This document shows positions 46,823 to 58,798 of a stretch of 64,000 bases of DNA, piece by piece; the stretch's first letter is position 1, and the number at the start of each line of letters is the position of its first letter. The stretch comes from Verticillium longisporum (lineage: Eukaryota > Ascomycota > Sordariomycetes > Glomerellales > Plectosphaerellaceae). The stretch lies in NCBI GenBank assembly GCA_019188255.1, contig JAETXT010000001.1, forward strand, positions 620,001 to 684,000. The letters run 5' to 3'. The translations under genes were made by a program, and so were the position numbers. The notes under the pieces were generated by a model. It did no database searches and had not been told where the DNA came from. It worked only from the letters and a program-made list of their open reading frames with translations.

Positions 46823-47513
46823 CTGGGCTTCTGACAGCTTGGCGCTAATGATTGGGCAATTGGATGGGATTTCGACACCTCCGGTTGGTCTAATGGCTAC
46901 ACCTCCAAGACTTCCTGCCCGCACATCATCAAGGCCTTTCTGCGACGTAACATCCTTGATGCATCAAGCCAGCTCTTGAACCGGGGCGACCATGTGTCGG
47001 AAGGAATTTGTATACCTTTTCCCTGCTCACAAGTCACGGAGAGCAGAAGCGAGAGAGAGAGGGCTGGCGCGGTCATGAAGCAACCGGGTCATGGCAAAAG
47101 GCAAACATGCTTCTATCCATGACAGCCGTGCACAGGGCACACACCGCTCGCGTGGTGTGGGGCTTGTGCGCTGGAGGCCAGGCGAAGGCCAGGCGATTGG
47201 GCCCTACAACTCGCTGCTGGTCCCCCTCCCCTGCCCCGCACCGCACCGAGTTCGGGTCAGTCAGCCCAAAATGTGCAGGGTCTGTCTGAGCGGGCCCTTA
47301 AAAAAAGTTTCCAGCGGGGACCAGACGAACTTTTTCTTCTCTCCTTCTACTGGGAAGAAGAGACCAACCGATCGCAGTCATTGAACGAGCCAAGCAAGCA
47401 TCAGGACTTTGCGTGACGACAGCTTCTTCTTCCTCGCTGCCTTCTCCCGCTTCTTACTTTCTCCCACTCTTTTCCAATCCATCACTTTGCTCCACCAAAG
47501 CGAAGTAAGGAAA

Positions 47514-49416
47514 ATGCCTGGCACCAACGGTACCCAGGGCGCCAAGGTGCTCGACCACGCCACCGCTCTCGATGTCCTCAAGGAGTACGAGGGCCGTGAT
47601 GGTCTTGACATCACCGAGCTCATGGACAGCATGAAGCACGGTGGTTTGACCTACAACGACTTCCTGCTGCTTCCTGGCTACATTGGCTTCCCCGCCTCCG
47701 CCGTCAACCTCGACTCGCCTGTCACCAAGCGTGTCACCCTCAAGACCCCCTTCGTCTCCTCGCCCATGGACACCGTCACTGAGCACGAGATGGCCATCCA
47801 CATGGCGCTCCAGGGCGGCCTCGGCGTTGTTCACCACAACTGCTCCCCGAGGCCCAGGCCGACATGATCCGCAAGGTGAAGCGCTATGAGAACGGCTTCA
47901 TCCTGGACCCCGTTGTCATCAGCCGCGACACCACTGTTGGCGAGGCGAAGGCTCTTAAGGAGAAGTGGGGTTTCGGCGGTTTCCCCGTCACAGGTCAGTC
48001 GCCCCTTTTCTCTCTGTTCGCTCGTGTCACCAGCACTCCCACCACCCTTTGTCGGCTTTCGATGATTAAAAAACCATGTCATAACTTTCGTTCCACCATA
48101 CGTGACAACCATGTTGTCTTGAGGATATCTAATTAGACTATGAAAATAAGCCATTTTTTCCGTCTTTTACCATTTTTGCGCTATTTTGGCAAGAATCCGC
48201 AAAGCTAACCAATGCTTTCAGAGAACGGCAAGCTCGGCTCCAAGCTGCTGGGTATCGTCACCAACCGTGACATCCAGTTCGAGGAGGACCCCGAGACCTC
48301 CATCTCCAACGTCATGGTGACCGAGCTGATCACTGCTCCCTCGGGCGTTGACCTGCCCGAGGCGAACAAGATCCTCGCCAAGTCCAAGAAGGGCAAGCTG
48401 CCCATCGTCGACAAGGAGGGCAACCTCGTCTCCATGATCTCCCGCTCCGACCTGAACAAGAACCAGCACTTCCCCCTGGCTTCCAAGCTCCCCGACAGCA
48501 AGCAGCTCCTCTGCGCTGCTGCCATTGGCACTCGTCCCGCCGACCGCGAGCGTCTCGCTCTGCTGGTCGATGCCGGCCTCGACATTGTCATCCTGGACTC
48601 GTCCCAGGGTAACAGCATGTACCAGGCCGACATGGTCAAGTGGATCAAGTCCGAGTTCCCCGGCCTCGACGTCATTGGCGGAAACGTCGTGACGCGCGAG
48701 CAAGCCGCGACCCTCATCGCCGCCGGCGTTGACGGTCTGCGGATCGGCATGGGCAGCGGCTCGGCCTGCATCACACAGGAGGTCATGGCCGTCGGCCGCC
48801 CCCAGGCTGCTGCCGTATACTCGGTCAGCAGCTTCGCCGCCCGCTTCGGCGTGCCCTGCATCGCCGACGGCGGTGTCCAGAACGTCGGCCACATCGTCAA
48901 GGGCCTGTCCCTCGGTGCCTCGACCGTCATGATGGGCGGTCTCCTCGCCGGCACCACCGAGTCCCCCGGCACGTCCTTCGTCTCGCGCGAGGGCAAGCTG
49001 GTCAAGGCCTACCGTGGCATGGGCAGCATCGACGCCATGCAGGACAAGAAGGCCGGCGGTGGCGGCAAGGACTCGCAGAAGAGCAACGCCGGCACGGCCC
49101 GCTACTTCTCCGAGGGCGACAGCGTCCTGGTTGCCCAGGGCGTGACCGGCTCCGTCGCGCACAGGGGGTATGTTCTCCCGCGCTCCACCACCCTCCGATC
49201 ACGTTTGCTGACAGTTTCGACAGTCCCATCTCCAAGTTCGTCCCCTACCTCGCGGCCGGCCTCAAGCACTCGATGCAGGACTGCGGCATGCAGAGCCTGA
49301 CCGAGCTGCACGAGAGCGTCGCCGACGGCACCCTCCGTTTCGAGCTCCGCACGTCGAGCGCCCAGATGGAGGGTAACGTGAACATGGAGTCCTACGAGAA
49401 GAAGCTCTTCGCGTAA
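47514..49416 (+). CDS. imdA: Inosine-5'-monophosphate dehydrogenase, two introns, one frame break
   Basis: IMPDH oxidises IMP to XMP with NAD+, the committed step of GMP synthesis, in the cytosol. The exons are 47514-47993, 48222-49167 and 49224-49416; introns are 228 nt (with GCTAAC branch) and 56 nt. The start follows from the fungal N-terminus and the conserved [18 protein letters not shown]. The two CBS domains are intact ([29 protein letters not shown]). The active-site loop [10 protein letters not shown] has its catalytic Cys near residue 343, followed by the flap and the catalytic Arg-Tyr segment [13 protein letters not shown]. The frame breaks at the C4 run 47845-47848 inside [20 protein letters not shown]; one added C restores 539 residues, the normal fungal length. 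Nothing in the active site suggests mycophenolate resistance. Confidence 0.95.
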
Positions 49417-50239
49417 GCCTCCTTCATAGTCGAGTAACACAACTCGTGGCAGTGGTAGAGTTCCCCTCCCCAAGACCATACAGTAGGGGTGTATGGTGGT
49501 CGTTGGGGCGGGAAATGGTGGGCGGTATGATTTTTCTGGCGTAACGATTGGAAATGAAGCGCGTGTTGGAATACCGCAGCAAGGGAACGGGACGGGATGG
49601 GAATTCTGGGAACATTTCTAAAACGAAAATTAGGGGATGTATAGGGAGAAGCCATGACGCTTTTACGAAACGCTGCTTCGATGATATACCATGGTACACA
49701 CAGAAAGTGCCGAGCGCTCACGCGCGCAATGAAAGTAATGAAAGTTTACGATTTACTACGATACATGCGGAAGCTCTGCCAGTCTGATGAGGTGTGCAAC
49801 ATGCGGCGAAATTATTCCTACGGTGCAACTCGGGAGGGAGAGTGTCCAGAGGCCGATATCGGCAACTTGGTACTCCTCCACATAGTCCCGCCAGCAGACG
49901 GCCTTTACGATGATTTGAAGCGCGTTGCGTGTATTATGCTACGTGTACGAGCACCTAGCCGTGTAGAACCAAAAACAAAAAAGTGTTGGCAATTTCATAC
50001 TGACAAGTTAAACAGAAATTTTGAAGATCAGGCAATGCCGATTACACCTCGCATGCGGAACCGCATAGACTATGCTATATAACAAAAATCCTCGAACTAA
50101 ACACAAATCAAACTCGCTCATGATCCGTCAAGCAAGCGTAAGATTTCGCAGACTTACTTCTCGAGTTTCGTCAACTTCGTAGCGTTTCACGTCGTGAATG
50201 CTCCCTCTCATCACACCTTTTGATTATCATTCTCCAACA
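49417..50239. other. Gene-free stretch between convergent genes
   Basis: This is a somewhat AT-richer segment. A 142-codon open frame at 49654-50082 has no domain and random-looking composition. Nothing else was seen. Confidence 0.5.
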
Positions 50240-52489
50240 TCATTGCTTGCTCGTCGTGATCGAATCGTATCCAGCTCTCGGTGTCGTGCGGCCACTGCTA
50301 CCTTCACGTCCCAGTAAAGGCTCATCCTCAGAGGAGTATTCGCCTTCCTCTCCTTCATTCCTGTCTTTGGCCGTTGTTACCACGTCGGAATCGTCATCTT
50401 CTAGCAAGGTCTCCTCGTCGGCCTCGTCGTCCGTGGTCTCCGTGCTGGGCGCGGGCCCGTCACCCTCGGTGAGCATCATGGCAGGAATGGCGCCGACCAC
50501 AGCACAGAAAGAAAGAAGCCACCAAGCAGTAATAACATAACCCCTCTCCACACCCCAACTGAACGCGACGCCGGCGCCGGCCGGTCCGACGGCACGGCCC
50601 AGGCCGGAGAACATGGTCGCAAAGCCGTTGAGAGTGCCCAGAATGCGCAGGCTGGACGCCGAATTGGTGAGCAAAATAGTCATGCAGGGGAAGCCGACAA
50701 TGGCAGCAAAGCCCTTGACCAGCATAAGAGACAGGAGCGCAATGTAGCGCGTTGTCGTGGTAGGAAGGAGGACGGTATATGGCATGAGGATATACACAAA
50801 GGGTGAGACGTAGGCACACGCGCGGTAGCATCGGAGAGTGCCAAATCGGCTGCAGAGGACTGGGAAGAAGAGAAACTGAATCGCGCCGCACGCAACGCCG
50901 TAGAAGGCGAAGATGGGGCCGATACGCTCAGAGCCGAGACCGAAACCGCCGCTGAATTGAAAAGGCAGACTCGTGTTTTCGGGTGTGTGCTCGATTATCG
51001 GATAGTTCAGGAAGACGGGAACGACCTGATCGGAAGCGACGGCGTGGAGAGCCAAGAATGTATAGGCAACGAGGCCAATGACCGTTTGCCTGGTGAAGAC
51101 TTCACTCATTGTTGGCTTGGTTGTGATCATGGACTTCTTCGGGGCCTTAATCATGGCTGGCAACAAGGGAGCCGTGGCCTCGCCGTCGACGAAGGATGTC
51201 CTCCTCGCTCGAATGTCGTGGTGACTGCGTCTAAAGGTGCGAGTAAGACGCTGTCCCATTTGCAAACCCCAGTCTTTGCTACCTCGCTTGCTCTCAAGCG
51301 TCTCGTGAAGGAAGAAGATGGCTGATCCAAGTGATACGAGGAAGAAGATGGACATGATCATGTTTGGCAAGGCGAATGGGAAGGTCTTAAAAAATGTGCT
51401 GTTGCCGAAGAGCGCGGGGAAGCGCTCGACCGGCTGGACAAAGATGCCACCGAAGGCAGGACCGAAAACACCTGTGCATGTAAGTATGTGGTTCTAGGTG
51501 AGTTGGATATGGAGGGGGCTTACTTCCAATCGTCCACACGAGAGGCATGACAGAGAATGCTCGGGGTTGGAGCTCCTTTTCGGTAACCATTTCGGCCACC
51601 ATGGTGCGGATGATGCCAACTAGCCAGGATATCAGGACGTGCTATCAAAGATGAATATGGTATGCTTCAACTCACCATTACCATTGCCACCTCCAAGCAG
51701 AACGCGCACAATGATAGCCATAGTTAGGCTAGTCGAGAATCCCCATACGAGGAAGAGTGTCATGGTGGATGTCAAGCCAGCGATGATGGTCGGTTTCCGG
51801 CCAAACGTGTCGGATGCCTTCCCCCAAGGCACCGCGCAGGCGCTCTGTGACAATGAAAATGCGGCAGACGTGATGCCAGCCCATTTGGCGACTTTGTTCT
51901 GCTCGACACCGAAGCTACGGATCATCTCTGGAAGATAGGGGAAGACGGAAGTCATGGCGAGGGGCTCGGCGAATCGCGCGATGGCTGGGGAAACTGTTAG
52001 CGGATCAGGTTACTCATAACTGTAAATACCTGTGAGGTGTCGGTACAGTTGAGATGGAGGCGGCCAAGATGCCTCCTTCATGATGGTGGAGAGGTCCATG
52101 TTACGTTCCTGCTTCAAGCATGAGAATGCAGCTCAAGGCTCACGGTGATCAGGCAACTAGGAAGATCATGACCAAAGTGCAGCACATGCTGAAGCGGGCA
52201 ACATAAGAAAAAGATGAGAAAGATATCTAGGTAGCATTTTGTCTGTCTTTTGACCCTCCTCAACATCGTTGTCCATGGTGACGCCATGTCTGCTGTATGC
52301 TATGTACTAGCACGGGCACTAGCCTAGATGGACATGTAAAGTTGTCCGAAGCGTCTGCAACATGCGAGAGGAGGCATCCAGGATAACGCTGGTTTATGAG
52401 CAGAGGTGAGAGAGTTTGCGTAGCTTACCCAGAATGGCCAGCTGTTGCACCGGCAGCTTCGGCTCTCGCCTCCTCCTGGGGTTGGACAT
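50240..52489 (-). CDS. Major facilitator superfamily transporter, four exons
   Basis: The exons are 52429-52489, 51676-51984, 51524-51619 and 50240-51471. Introns are 444, 56 and 52 nt, phases agree, and the product is 565 residues. The N-terminus MSNPRRRREPKLPVQQLAIL leads into TM1 (RFAEPLAMTSVFPYLPEMI). The MFS motif A loop reads GKASDTFGRKP, and later segments include WTIGSVFGPAFGGIF. A central cytosolic loop (SKRGSKDWG ... RRSHHDIRARR) and an acidic Ser-rich C-terminal tail (DDEADEETLLEDDDSD) frame 12 predicted TMs. It resembles fungal drug:H+ antiporter-like proteins of the TetA/ZIFL-like type; the substrate cannot be read from sequence. Intron 1 is unusually long and contains a possible alternative first exon with its own ATG (52030-52099) in the same splice phase. 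Confidence 0.9.
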
Positions 52490-54081
52490 GATGGCTGAAG
52501 ACGAGTGCTTGAGCCTACAGAAAGCGGGTCGGCGATCTGGTGGATAGACAGGTGCAGGATAAGATGGGGATATATTTAGAATTCCAAGCGCCTTTAGGTA
52601 GGCGTGAACAAATATGGGAGGTCTAGGAAAATTCGATCAAGGCCAGAAGACCAGAGAAAGGTTCGGTTGGACAGGCTGTGGACAAAAGAGGCCGAATACG
52701 AAGAAAAAGATGCAGAAGTGATGAGAAATCGAGGAATGGGTCAGTCAAATGAAGAGAAACTGCAGCCTGCAAAACCTTGCATCGGTCATAGGCGACGACC
52801 CCACTGGCCATTTCCCTAGCGTCGTACATGGTAGTGCGTTCCCACCTCCACACACAAGCGCTGCAGCCCGATCCGCTCGCGCTCGCCTCGCATTAGATGC
52901 CCAGCCGTTGCACTTCTCCATGTAACTTGCACTTGCCTCGTTGGGCATTTACTACTGCACAACAGCCTGGTTGGTCTCAGGTGCACACTCCTGCCGTCGG
53001 CTCACCGAGCGACAGGTCTTGCCTTCGGGGGAAAGATGACGCCTCCCAAGTCTTGTGAGGGGCTCCTCCTCCATGTGCGATTGGTTCCGGATGACAGGTG
53101 CATATCCGATGAACGATGAACGATGAGCCTTGCTGAAATCCCCCAAAGAAAAGGCGGTATTGGTTGTCGATCCAAGGCGCCTCATGTAAGCAATACCGTC
53201 ACGAGGTGAAAGAGAGACAAGCGTCCTGCAAAGGATGCAATGTAAGTTTCAAGGGAGGAGGGAATGGGTGGGCAGCCATGGTCAGTGTGGCGAGTCCGCT
53301 GTCGGCATGTTGGTCGGTTGTCGGCGGCGTCGTCGTCAACTTGACCGAGAAGTAGCGGATGGGACGGCGAGATGGTGTGCTCAGCTCAGCGTTGAGAGGC
53401 GACAGGGTATATTTTATTTCAAGGTTGAAGGCGAAGTCGCGTCCCCCCCGACGCAGGGTGGGGGTCAAAGGTCCAGGCCTCGCAGTCAGTCAGTCGCTTG
53501 GCCTGTCAGCCTGTGTGGCCCAGACCCGGGGGCCGAATCCCCACCCCGCAGTAGGATCCGAGTGACGAGTTACTTGTACTAGCATACGTTCCACGCTGAT
53601 GATGTAAGCGCATCATGCTCGTCGACCACCCAAAGCGTCATCATGTGCCAATTCTAAGCAGGTACTGTATTACGCTCACTAACTCTACCCTCAGGAAGGT
53701 AGGTCCCTTCCCTATCCTTCTGCCTAGGCACGGTACACTCTCCACTTTCGGATTTCTTATGGCATCAAAGTCACGTTCACTGATGCCATCGATGACAGAC
53801 GATACGACCCACTGCCCGCTTCTCGACATCGCACAGAGGTCTTCTCCAGGACTCACACCCAAGCTTCACGGTGTGGTGATTCTTCCTTGAGTTTCGCTTC
53901 ACCTCACCTCGGTCTTGGTGCCTTCACACCTAGATACTAGACGCATCTATCGAAGGCGCAGAGACATCCGCCTGCGGTACATCCCCCCTTCTCCTTCTGT
54001 TGCTCGCATCTCAGAACGGACATATCTTGGCGACAGACGGAACAATACGACCAGGTTTCACAGCACACTCTCACTGCTACC
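52490..54081. other. Shared upstream region of the divergent MFS transporter and M28 peptidase
   Basis: No gene was recognised. A CCTAGGCA/GGTAGG-type motif occurs near 53699-53730. Open frames up to 115 codons have no domain. Confidence 0.5.
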
Positions 54082-56617
54082 ATGACTGAAAAGTCTCCAG
54101 CGCACAGGCACCCGCCGGGCATTGTCATGGCCGACGAGCACACGCCCTTGATAGCCACGGTTCTCGTGGCGGAGCCCAGGCAGCGGTACCAGCACCACTA
54201 CGTTCGACGCTTGTGTACCACTGCGATATGCGCATGTCTCTTTGCCTTCTTTACAACATTCGTGGTACTGGTGTGTCTCGATCCCGACGACGGCTCCTCT
54301 TACTTTCCTGGTCCGCCGAGTGGACCAGCTCACTCCACTGCGCAGACGGGGCCCAACTTCTCGCACCAGGACTTGCTTGATGTCCTCTTCGAGACCCCAT
54401 CTGCCGAGAAGGCCGAGGACTGGAGCAGATACTACACCGCTGGTCCCCATCTGGCAGGCCAAAACTTCTCTCAGGTACGCTATCCACTCGACTGCCTGGG
54501 GGAAATAGTACTCACAAACAGATTAGGCGAGATGGACTCAGGAGAGGTGGATTGAGTGGGGTGTTCCCTCTGACATTGTTTCTTACGACGTGTACTTGAA
54601 CTATCCTGTGAACCACAGCCTTTCCGTTCTCAGCCGCGAGGAGAAAGACAGCAATGCGCAAGATGCTCCCTGGAAGGTTGACTTCAAGGCATCGCTCGAG
54701 GAGGACATCCTCAACGAAGACCCCACATCCGGTTCCGCAGATCGCATTCCCACCTTTCATGGCTACTCAGCAAGCGGTAACGTTACCGGTTCCTTTGTTT
54801 GGGTCAACTATGGCACGTACCAAGATTTTGAGGACCTACGCAAGGCCAATATCAGCCTTGCAGGAAAGATCGCCATCGCGCGCTACGGTGGTATCTTCCG
54901 CGGTCTCAAGATCAAACGGGCCCAAGAGCTCGGTATGGTCGGTGCTGTGCTCTACAGCGATCCTGGTGACGATGGCGAGATTCGGGAAGAGAATGGGTAC
55001 AAGACATACCCAGAAGGCCCGGCTCGTAACCCTTCGAGCGTCCAGCGTGGCAGCGCACAATTCTTGAGCGTGCGTCCTGGAGACCCAACAACTCCGGGAT
55101 ATCCAAGCAAGCCCGGTGCGCCCAGAGCGCCTGTGGATGCCGCCATTCCATCGATCCCATCGATTCCCATCTCATACGCCGATGCACTGCCCATACTCAG
55201 GGCTCTGAACGGCCATGGACCCTCGGCTGATGACTTCAACCAGTATTGGACCCGCAACTTGGGCTTGAAATACAAGGGAATTGAGTACAACATTGGTCCC
55301 TCGCCTGACAACGTCGTCATCAACCTTTACAACGAGCAAAGCTACGTGACGACGCCTCTCTGGAACGTCATCGGAATTGTCAATGGTACTATCCCGAATG
55401 AAGTGGTCGTGATCGGCAACCACCGTGACGCCTGGATCGCTGGCGGCGCTGGTGACCCCAACAGTGGCTCTGCCGTCCTCAATGAAGTCGTTCGTAGCGT
55501 CGGAGCCGCTCTTGCAGCTGGTTGGACCCCGCTCCGCACAATTGTCTTCGCCTCTTGGGATGGCGAGGAATATTCTCTCATCGGCAGTACTGAGTGGGTT
55601 GAGGAGTATCTCCCCTGGCTCACGGATGCTGCGGTTGCCTACGTCAATGTTGATGTGGGCGTCCGGAGTGCCAACTTTGATGCCGCAGCAGCCCCGCTCC
55701 TTCACCGCGTCCTTCGGGAGGTTGTTGCCGCTATTCCATCGCCAAACCAGACTGTCCCCGGACAGACCGTTGGTGATTTGTGGAGCGGCAAGATCAGGCC
55801 CATGGGCTCCGGCTCCGACTTTACGGCGTTCCAGGACTTTGCCGGCATCCCGTCGCTGGACTTTGGGTTTGGCGGCTACGGCCCCAAAGATGCGGTATAC
55901 CACTATCACAGCAACTACGACTCATTCTACTGGATGGAAAACTTTGGCGACCCAGGCTTCGAATACCACAAGGCCATGGCGCGTATCCTCGGTCGTACCG
56001 TGGCGGAGCTGTCCAACAAGCCCATCATCCGCTTCGACGCGACCGATTATGCCGACGCTCTCGCCGGTTACATTGACAAGATCGACGCCAAACTGGCCGC
56101 CGCCACCTCCTCCGCCGAGCCCGACATTGCTACCATGTCCGAAGAAGAAATCTTTGCCCTTCGCTCCAGCGGCCTCCCCTCCGGCGTTGAAGCCGCAGAA
56201 ATCCGACCACGCGGCAGTTCCGCCGACGTCGCCGAGGCCCTCGCCCACCTGCGCTTCCTAACCGCCAATCTCCGCATCAAGACCAAGCGCCTCGACGCGC
56301 TGGGCCGCTGGGTCGACGACGCCATAGCCGCCGGCGTACCCTGGTGGCGCGTCTGGAAGCGCCTCAAGCTCGGCTGGGCGCTCGTGCACGTCAACGCCGC
56401 GTACAAGGGCTTCGAGCGCCACTTCCTGCACCCCGAAGGCCTCGACGGGCGTGACTGGTTCAAGCACGTCGTCTTCGCCCCGGGCCTGTGGACGGGCTAT
56501 GCGGGTGCCGTCTTCCCCGGGCTGCAGGAGAGCATTGATGCCAGGGACTATGTGAATGCCGTGAGGTGGGCAGGGATCATTGGAGAGAGCTTGGAATCGG
56601 CCGACAAGAGCATTTAG
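54082..56617 (+). CDS. Glutamate carboxypeptidase II / transferrin-receptor-like M28B metallopeptidase
   Basis: The exons are 54082-54474 and 54527-56617, with a 52-nt intron, for 827 residues. It is a type II membrane protein: a short cytosolic N-terminus, one membrane anchor at about residues 44-66 (LCTTAICACLFAFFTTFVVLVCL), then a large luminal or extracellular part. A protease-associated domain (FVWVNYGTYQDFEDLRK ... GKIAIARYGGIFRGLK) lies within an M28 peptidase domain. The zinc-ligand pattern looks complete: NHRDAWIAGG (His and second-shell Asp), GDPNSGSA (Asp), SWDGEEYSLIGSTEW (Glu pair), AYVNVD (Asp) and YHYHSNYDS (His). A TFR-like dimerisation domain closes the protein. Active-site conservation suggests a working peptidase rather than a receptor. 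Yeast relatives include Vps70 and Tre1/Tre2. Confidence 0.93.
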
Positions 56618-57010
56618 TCAACAGAAGTGTGGTGAATACCCATGCTGTCCTGACGGCATGTATGAGAATATCCCTCCATGAACCGTCACATTGAATACAA
56701 TTCCTTAGAATGGACTGCAGGGTGATGCTGAGTACTCCGTTGGTTTCCTGGGTGTCGGACGGAGGTCCGTCTGGACACCCAGTAGAAATGAGGTAGGGCT
56801 ACACAATTTGACGGCCAGGCCGTGATAGCTACCATGACAGCTCAGCAAGAGGATGGGCATCTTCGATACTCTGCAAACAAAAAACAAATCACAGCCTTTC
56901 TGAGCTCTGTGTGACGGTCTAACATGTCATCTCTACATTCTAATGCCTGCCATATTCGTACAAATCAGTCGTCCCTCCTCCAGGGTATACGGGCCCAAGC
57001 CAGCAGCAGC
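56618..57010. other. Short gap between convergent genes
   Basis: 3' flanks of the M28 peptidase gene and mcr1. An imperfect inverted repeat around CTGGGTGTCGGACGGAGGTC (56748-56785) could form a stem; otherwise nothing was seen. Confidence 0.5.
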
Positions 57011-58168
57011 TTAGAACTTGTAGACCTGGTCAGGCGAGTAGCCGAGCTCCTTCAGGATGCCAACAAGCTCGCCCTGGTCCTTGGGGCTCTTCTTGTTGCC
57101 GGAGACGGCGTTCATCAAGCCGGGCGGGCCGCAGACGAAGACCTTGACGTTACCAGACGAGGGCTCGGGCAGGACCGTCTTGAGGAGGTTCTTGTCGATG
57201 AAGCCCTTGCCGCCGGACCACTCGCCCGTGGGCTTGTCGAGGACGTAAAAGGCGCGGAAGCGCTGGGGTACGTGTTCTCGAGCTCGGCAAACTCCTTGCG
57301 CAGCAGAATGTCCTCCTCGGTCACGTTGCCGAAGACGAGCGTGACCTTGGTCTTGTCGGCCGGGTTGTTGAAGATGGCGCGGGCGAGCTGGTACATGGGG
57401 GTGATGCCCGTGCCGCCGGCTACGAGGGCAATGTGCTCGTGCTTGTTGGCGGTCCAGGCATACTTGGGCAGCGGGCCCTTGAAGTCGAGGCGCTGGCCAG
57501 GCGTCATGTCGTGCATGTGCGTCGACATGGGGCCGTCGGGGTACTTCTTGACGAGGAGGTCGAGGTAGCCCTTGGCGTCTGGGTGGGTTCTCGTCAGCCT
57601 GGCAATCTCCATCATGTGTTATAAGTCTAGGAGGGGGAGGCCATACCCTCGTCGCTGACGGGAGTGTAGGGGCGCAACACAGCCTTCTCCATCTCGGGAC
57701 CCTTGTACTTGGTCAGGACAGCGCTGGCAACGGACAGGCCGGAGACCTGATCATCCTCAGGCAGCTTGAAGCGGAAACGCTTAGTGTTGTGGTTGACAAT
57801 CTCGACATTCTCGAGAGCGAGCGAAACGAAGCCTTGGTCAACGCCGTTGAGAGCCTTCTTAGTCGTGGCATTCGTCAGGTCGGCAGCAGCGTCCTTGACC
57901 TTGGCCTCGGCCTTCTTGGCGGCGGGCGCACCACCAAGGAAGTAGTAGCCCGCGGCAGCGACACCGACGGCACCAACAGCATAGAGGGCGGTGTTGGAAC
58001 CACCGGTCGAGGGCTCTGTGGCGTAGCGGCGTGCTTGCTGAAGAAATGGTCAGTAACGATGGTCTGGCACAACGTTGTAGCACGGTGAAAATGCCACGGA
58101 GCACAAAGTGGGTGATCGCGTACCTGCTTGAGGGGCTGCACCGCCCTGAAAGCTGATCTAGAGAACAT
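57011..58168 (-). CDS. mcr1: NADH-cytochrome b5 reductase, Mcr1 type, two introns, one frame break
   Basis: Mcr1 is a flavoprotein of the mitochondrial outer membrane and intermembrane space that reduces cytochrome b5 and the erythroascorbyl radical. The exons are 58124-58168, 57647-58037 and 57011-57578; introns are 86 and 68 nt. The N-terminus [15 protein letters not shown] is a mitochondrial presequence, followed by a membrane segment ([20 protein letters not shown]). The FAD-binding motif is [10 protein letters not shown], and the NAD-binding part contains [17 protein letters not shown] and [15 protein letters not shown]. It ends in the family C-terminus YKF. The frame breaks after FAELENTYP at the G4 run 57265-57268 (plus strand). 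One added C on the coding strand restores [19 protein letters not shown] and 334 residues, the normal length. Confidence 0.93.
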
Positions 58169-58798
58169 CTCGAATTCAATTGGCGTCGCGAGGGTGACAG
58201 AAAGCTGATTCGTTTGTTGAACTGTGGTTGGAGGATATAGACTGAAGCTGCTGGCGATCAAAAAGGCCTCCTACCTCCCGAGTCGGCACGGTAGGTACCC
58301 ACCCACTGACGCCATGAGTGGATGACGTACAGAGGCGGTCACGTGTGGTGGCTCTGCCATTGAGTCGCAGCCATCGATTTCTAAGCAATATCCAGTTGAC
58401 AACGAGAATGCAAGTGGTCTCCTTGGCGTGTCTGTTTACGCAGCAGTTTATTCTTACAGAAAGCTGAAAGATATCTCAGCAGGATGTTGCCATCTGCCTG
58501 CCACTGTAGGCTGTCATCCTTGATCATCATCCGCGATGCTCGGGTCTTGTGTCATCCAAGTTCAAGACACGCCCTTAAGCTCAGATCCACCCCCGCCTCC
58601 CTCACTGTCCAACTGTTGGCGGGGCCCAAACCAATCCATCAAGCGCCCCCTTCTGACATGCAAGTAGCTCGCCAATCAAATAAAACGCTCCAGCCGACCG
58701 TTTATCATTTCTTTGTACAAGATTCTGTAGAAAGACGCTCTCGGCGCAGGCCAAAATCACCAGGGCGATTGGCCCACCATGCTCATCGCGCGTCTTCG
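58169..58798. other. Gene-free stretch between mcr1 and the SH3-protein gene
   Basis: mcr1 promoter and 3' flank of the SH3-protein gene. No gene or clear repeat was seen. Confidence 0.5.

Larger units (their letters stand above)
45945..47513. other. Shared upstream region of the divergent IQGAP and IMP dehydrogenase genes
   Basis: It contains the missing 5' end of the IQGAP gene within its first few dozen bases, a hexamer array at 46161-46193, a TACCTAGGTA palindrome at 46813-46822, and a CT-rich leader before 47514. No further gene was recognised. Confidence 0.55.

Noticed and set aside
49654..50082. 142-codon open frame downstream of IMP dehydrogenase
   Set aside because: No domain, unusual residue composition for this genome, and it lies where the 3' UTRs of convergent genes are expected.
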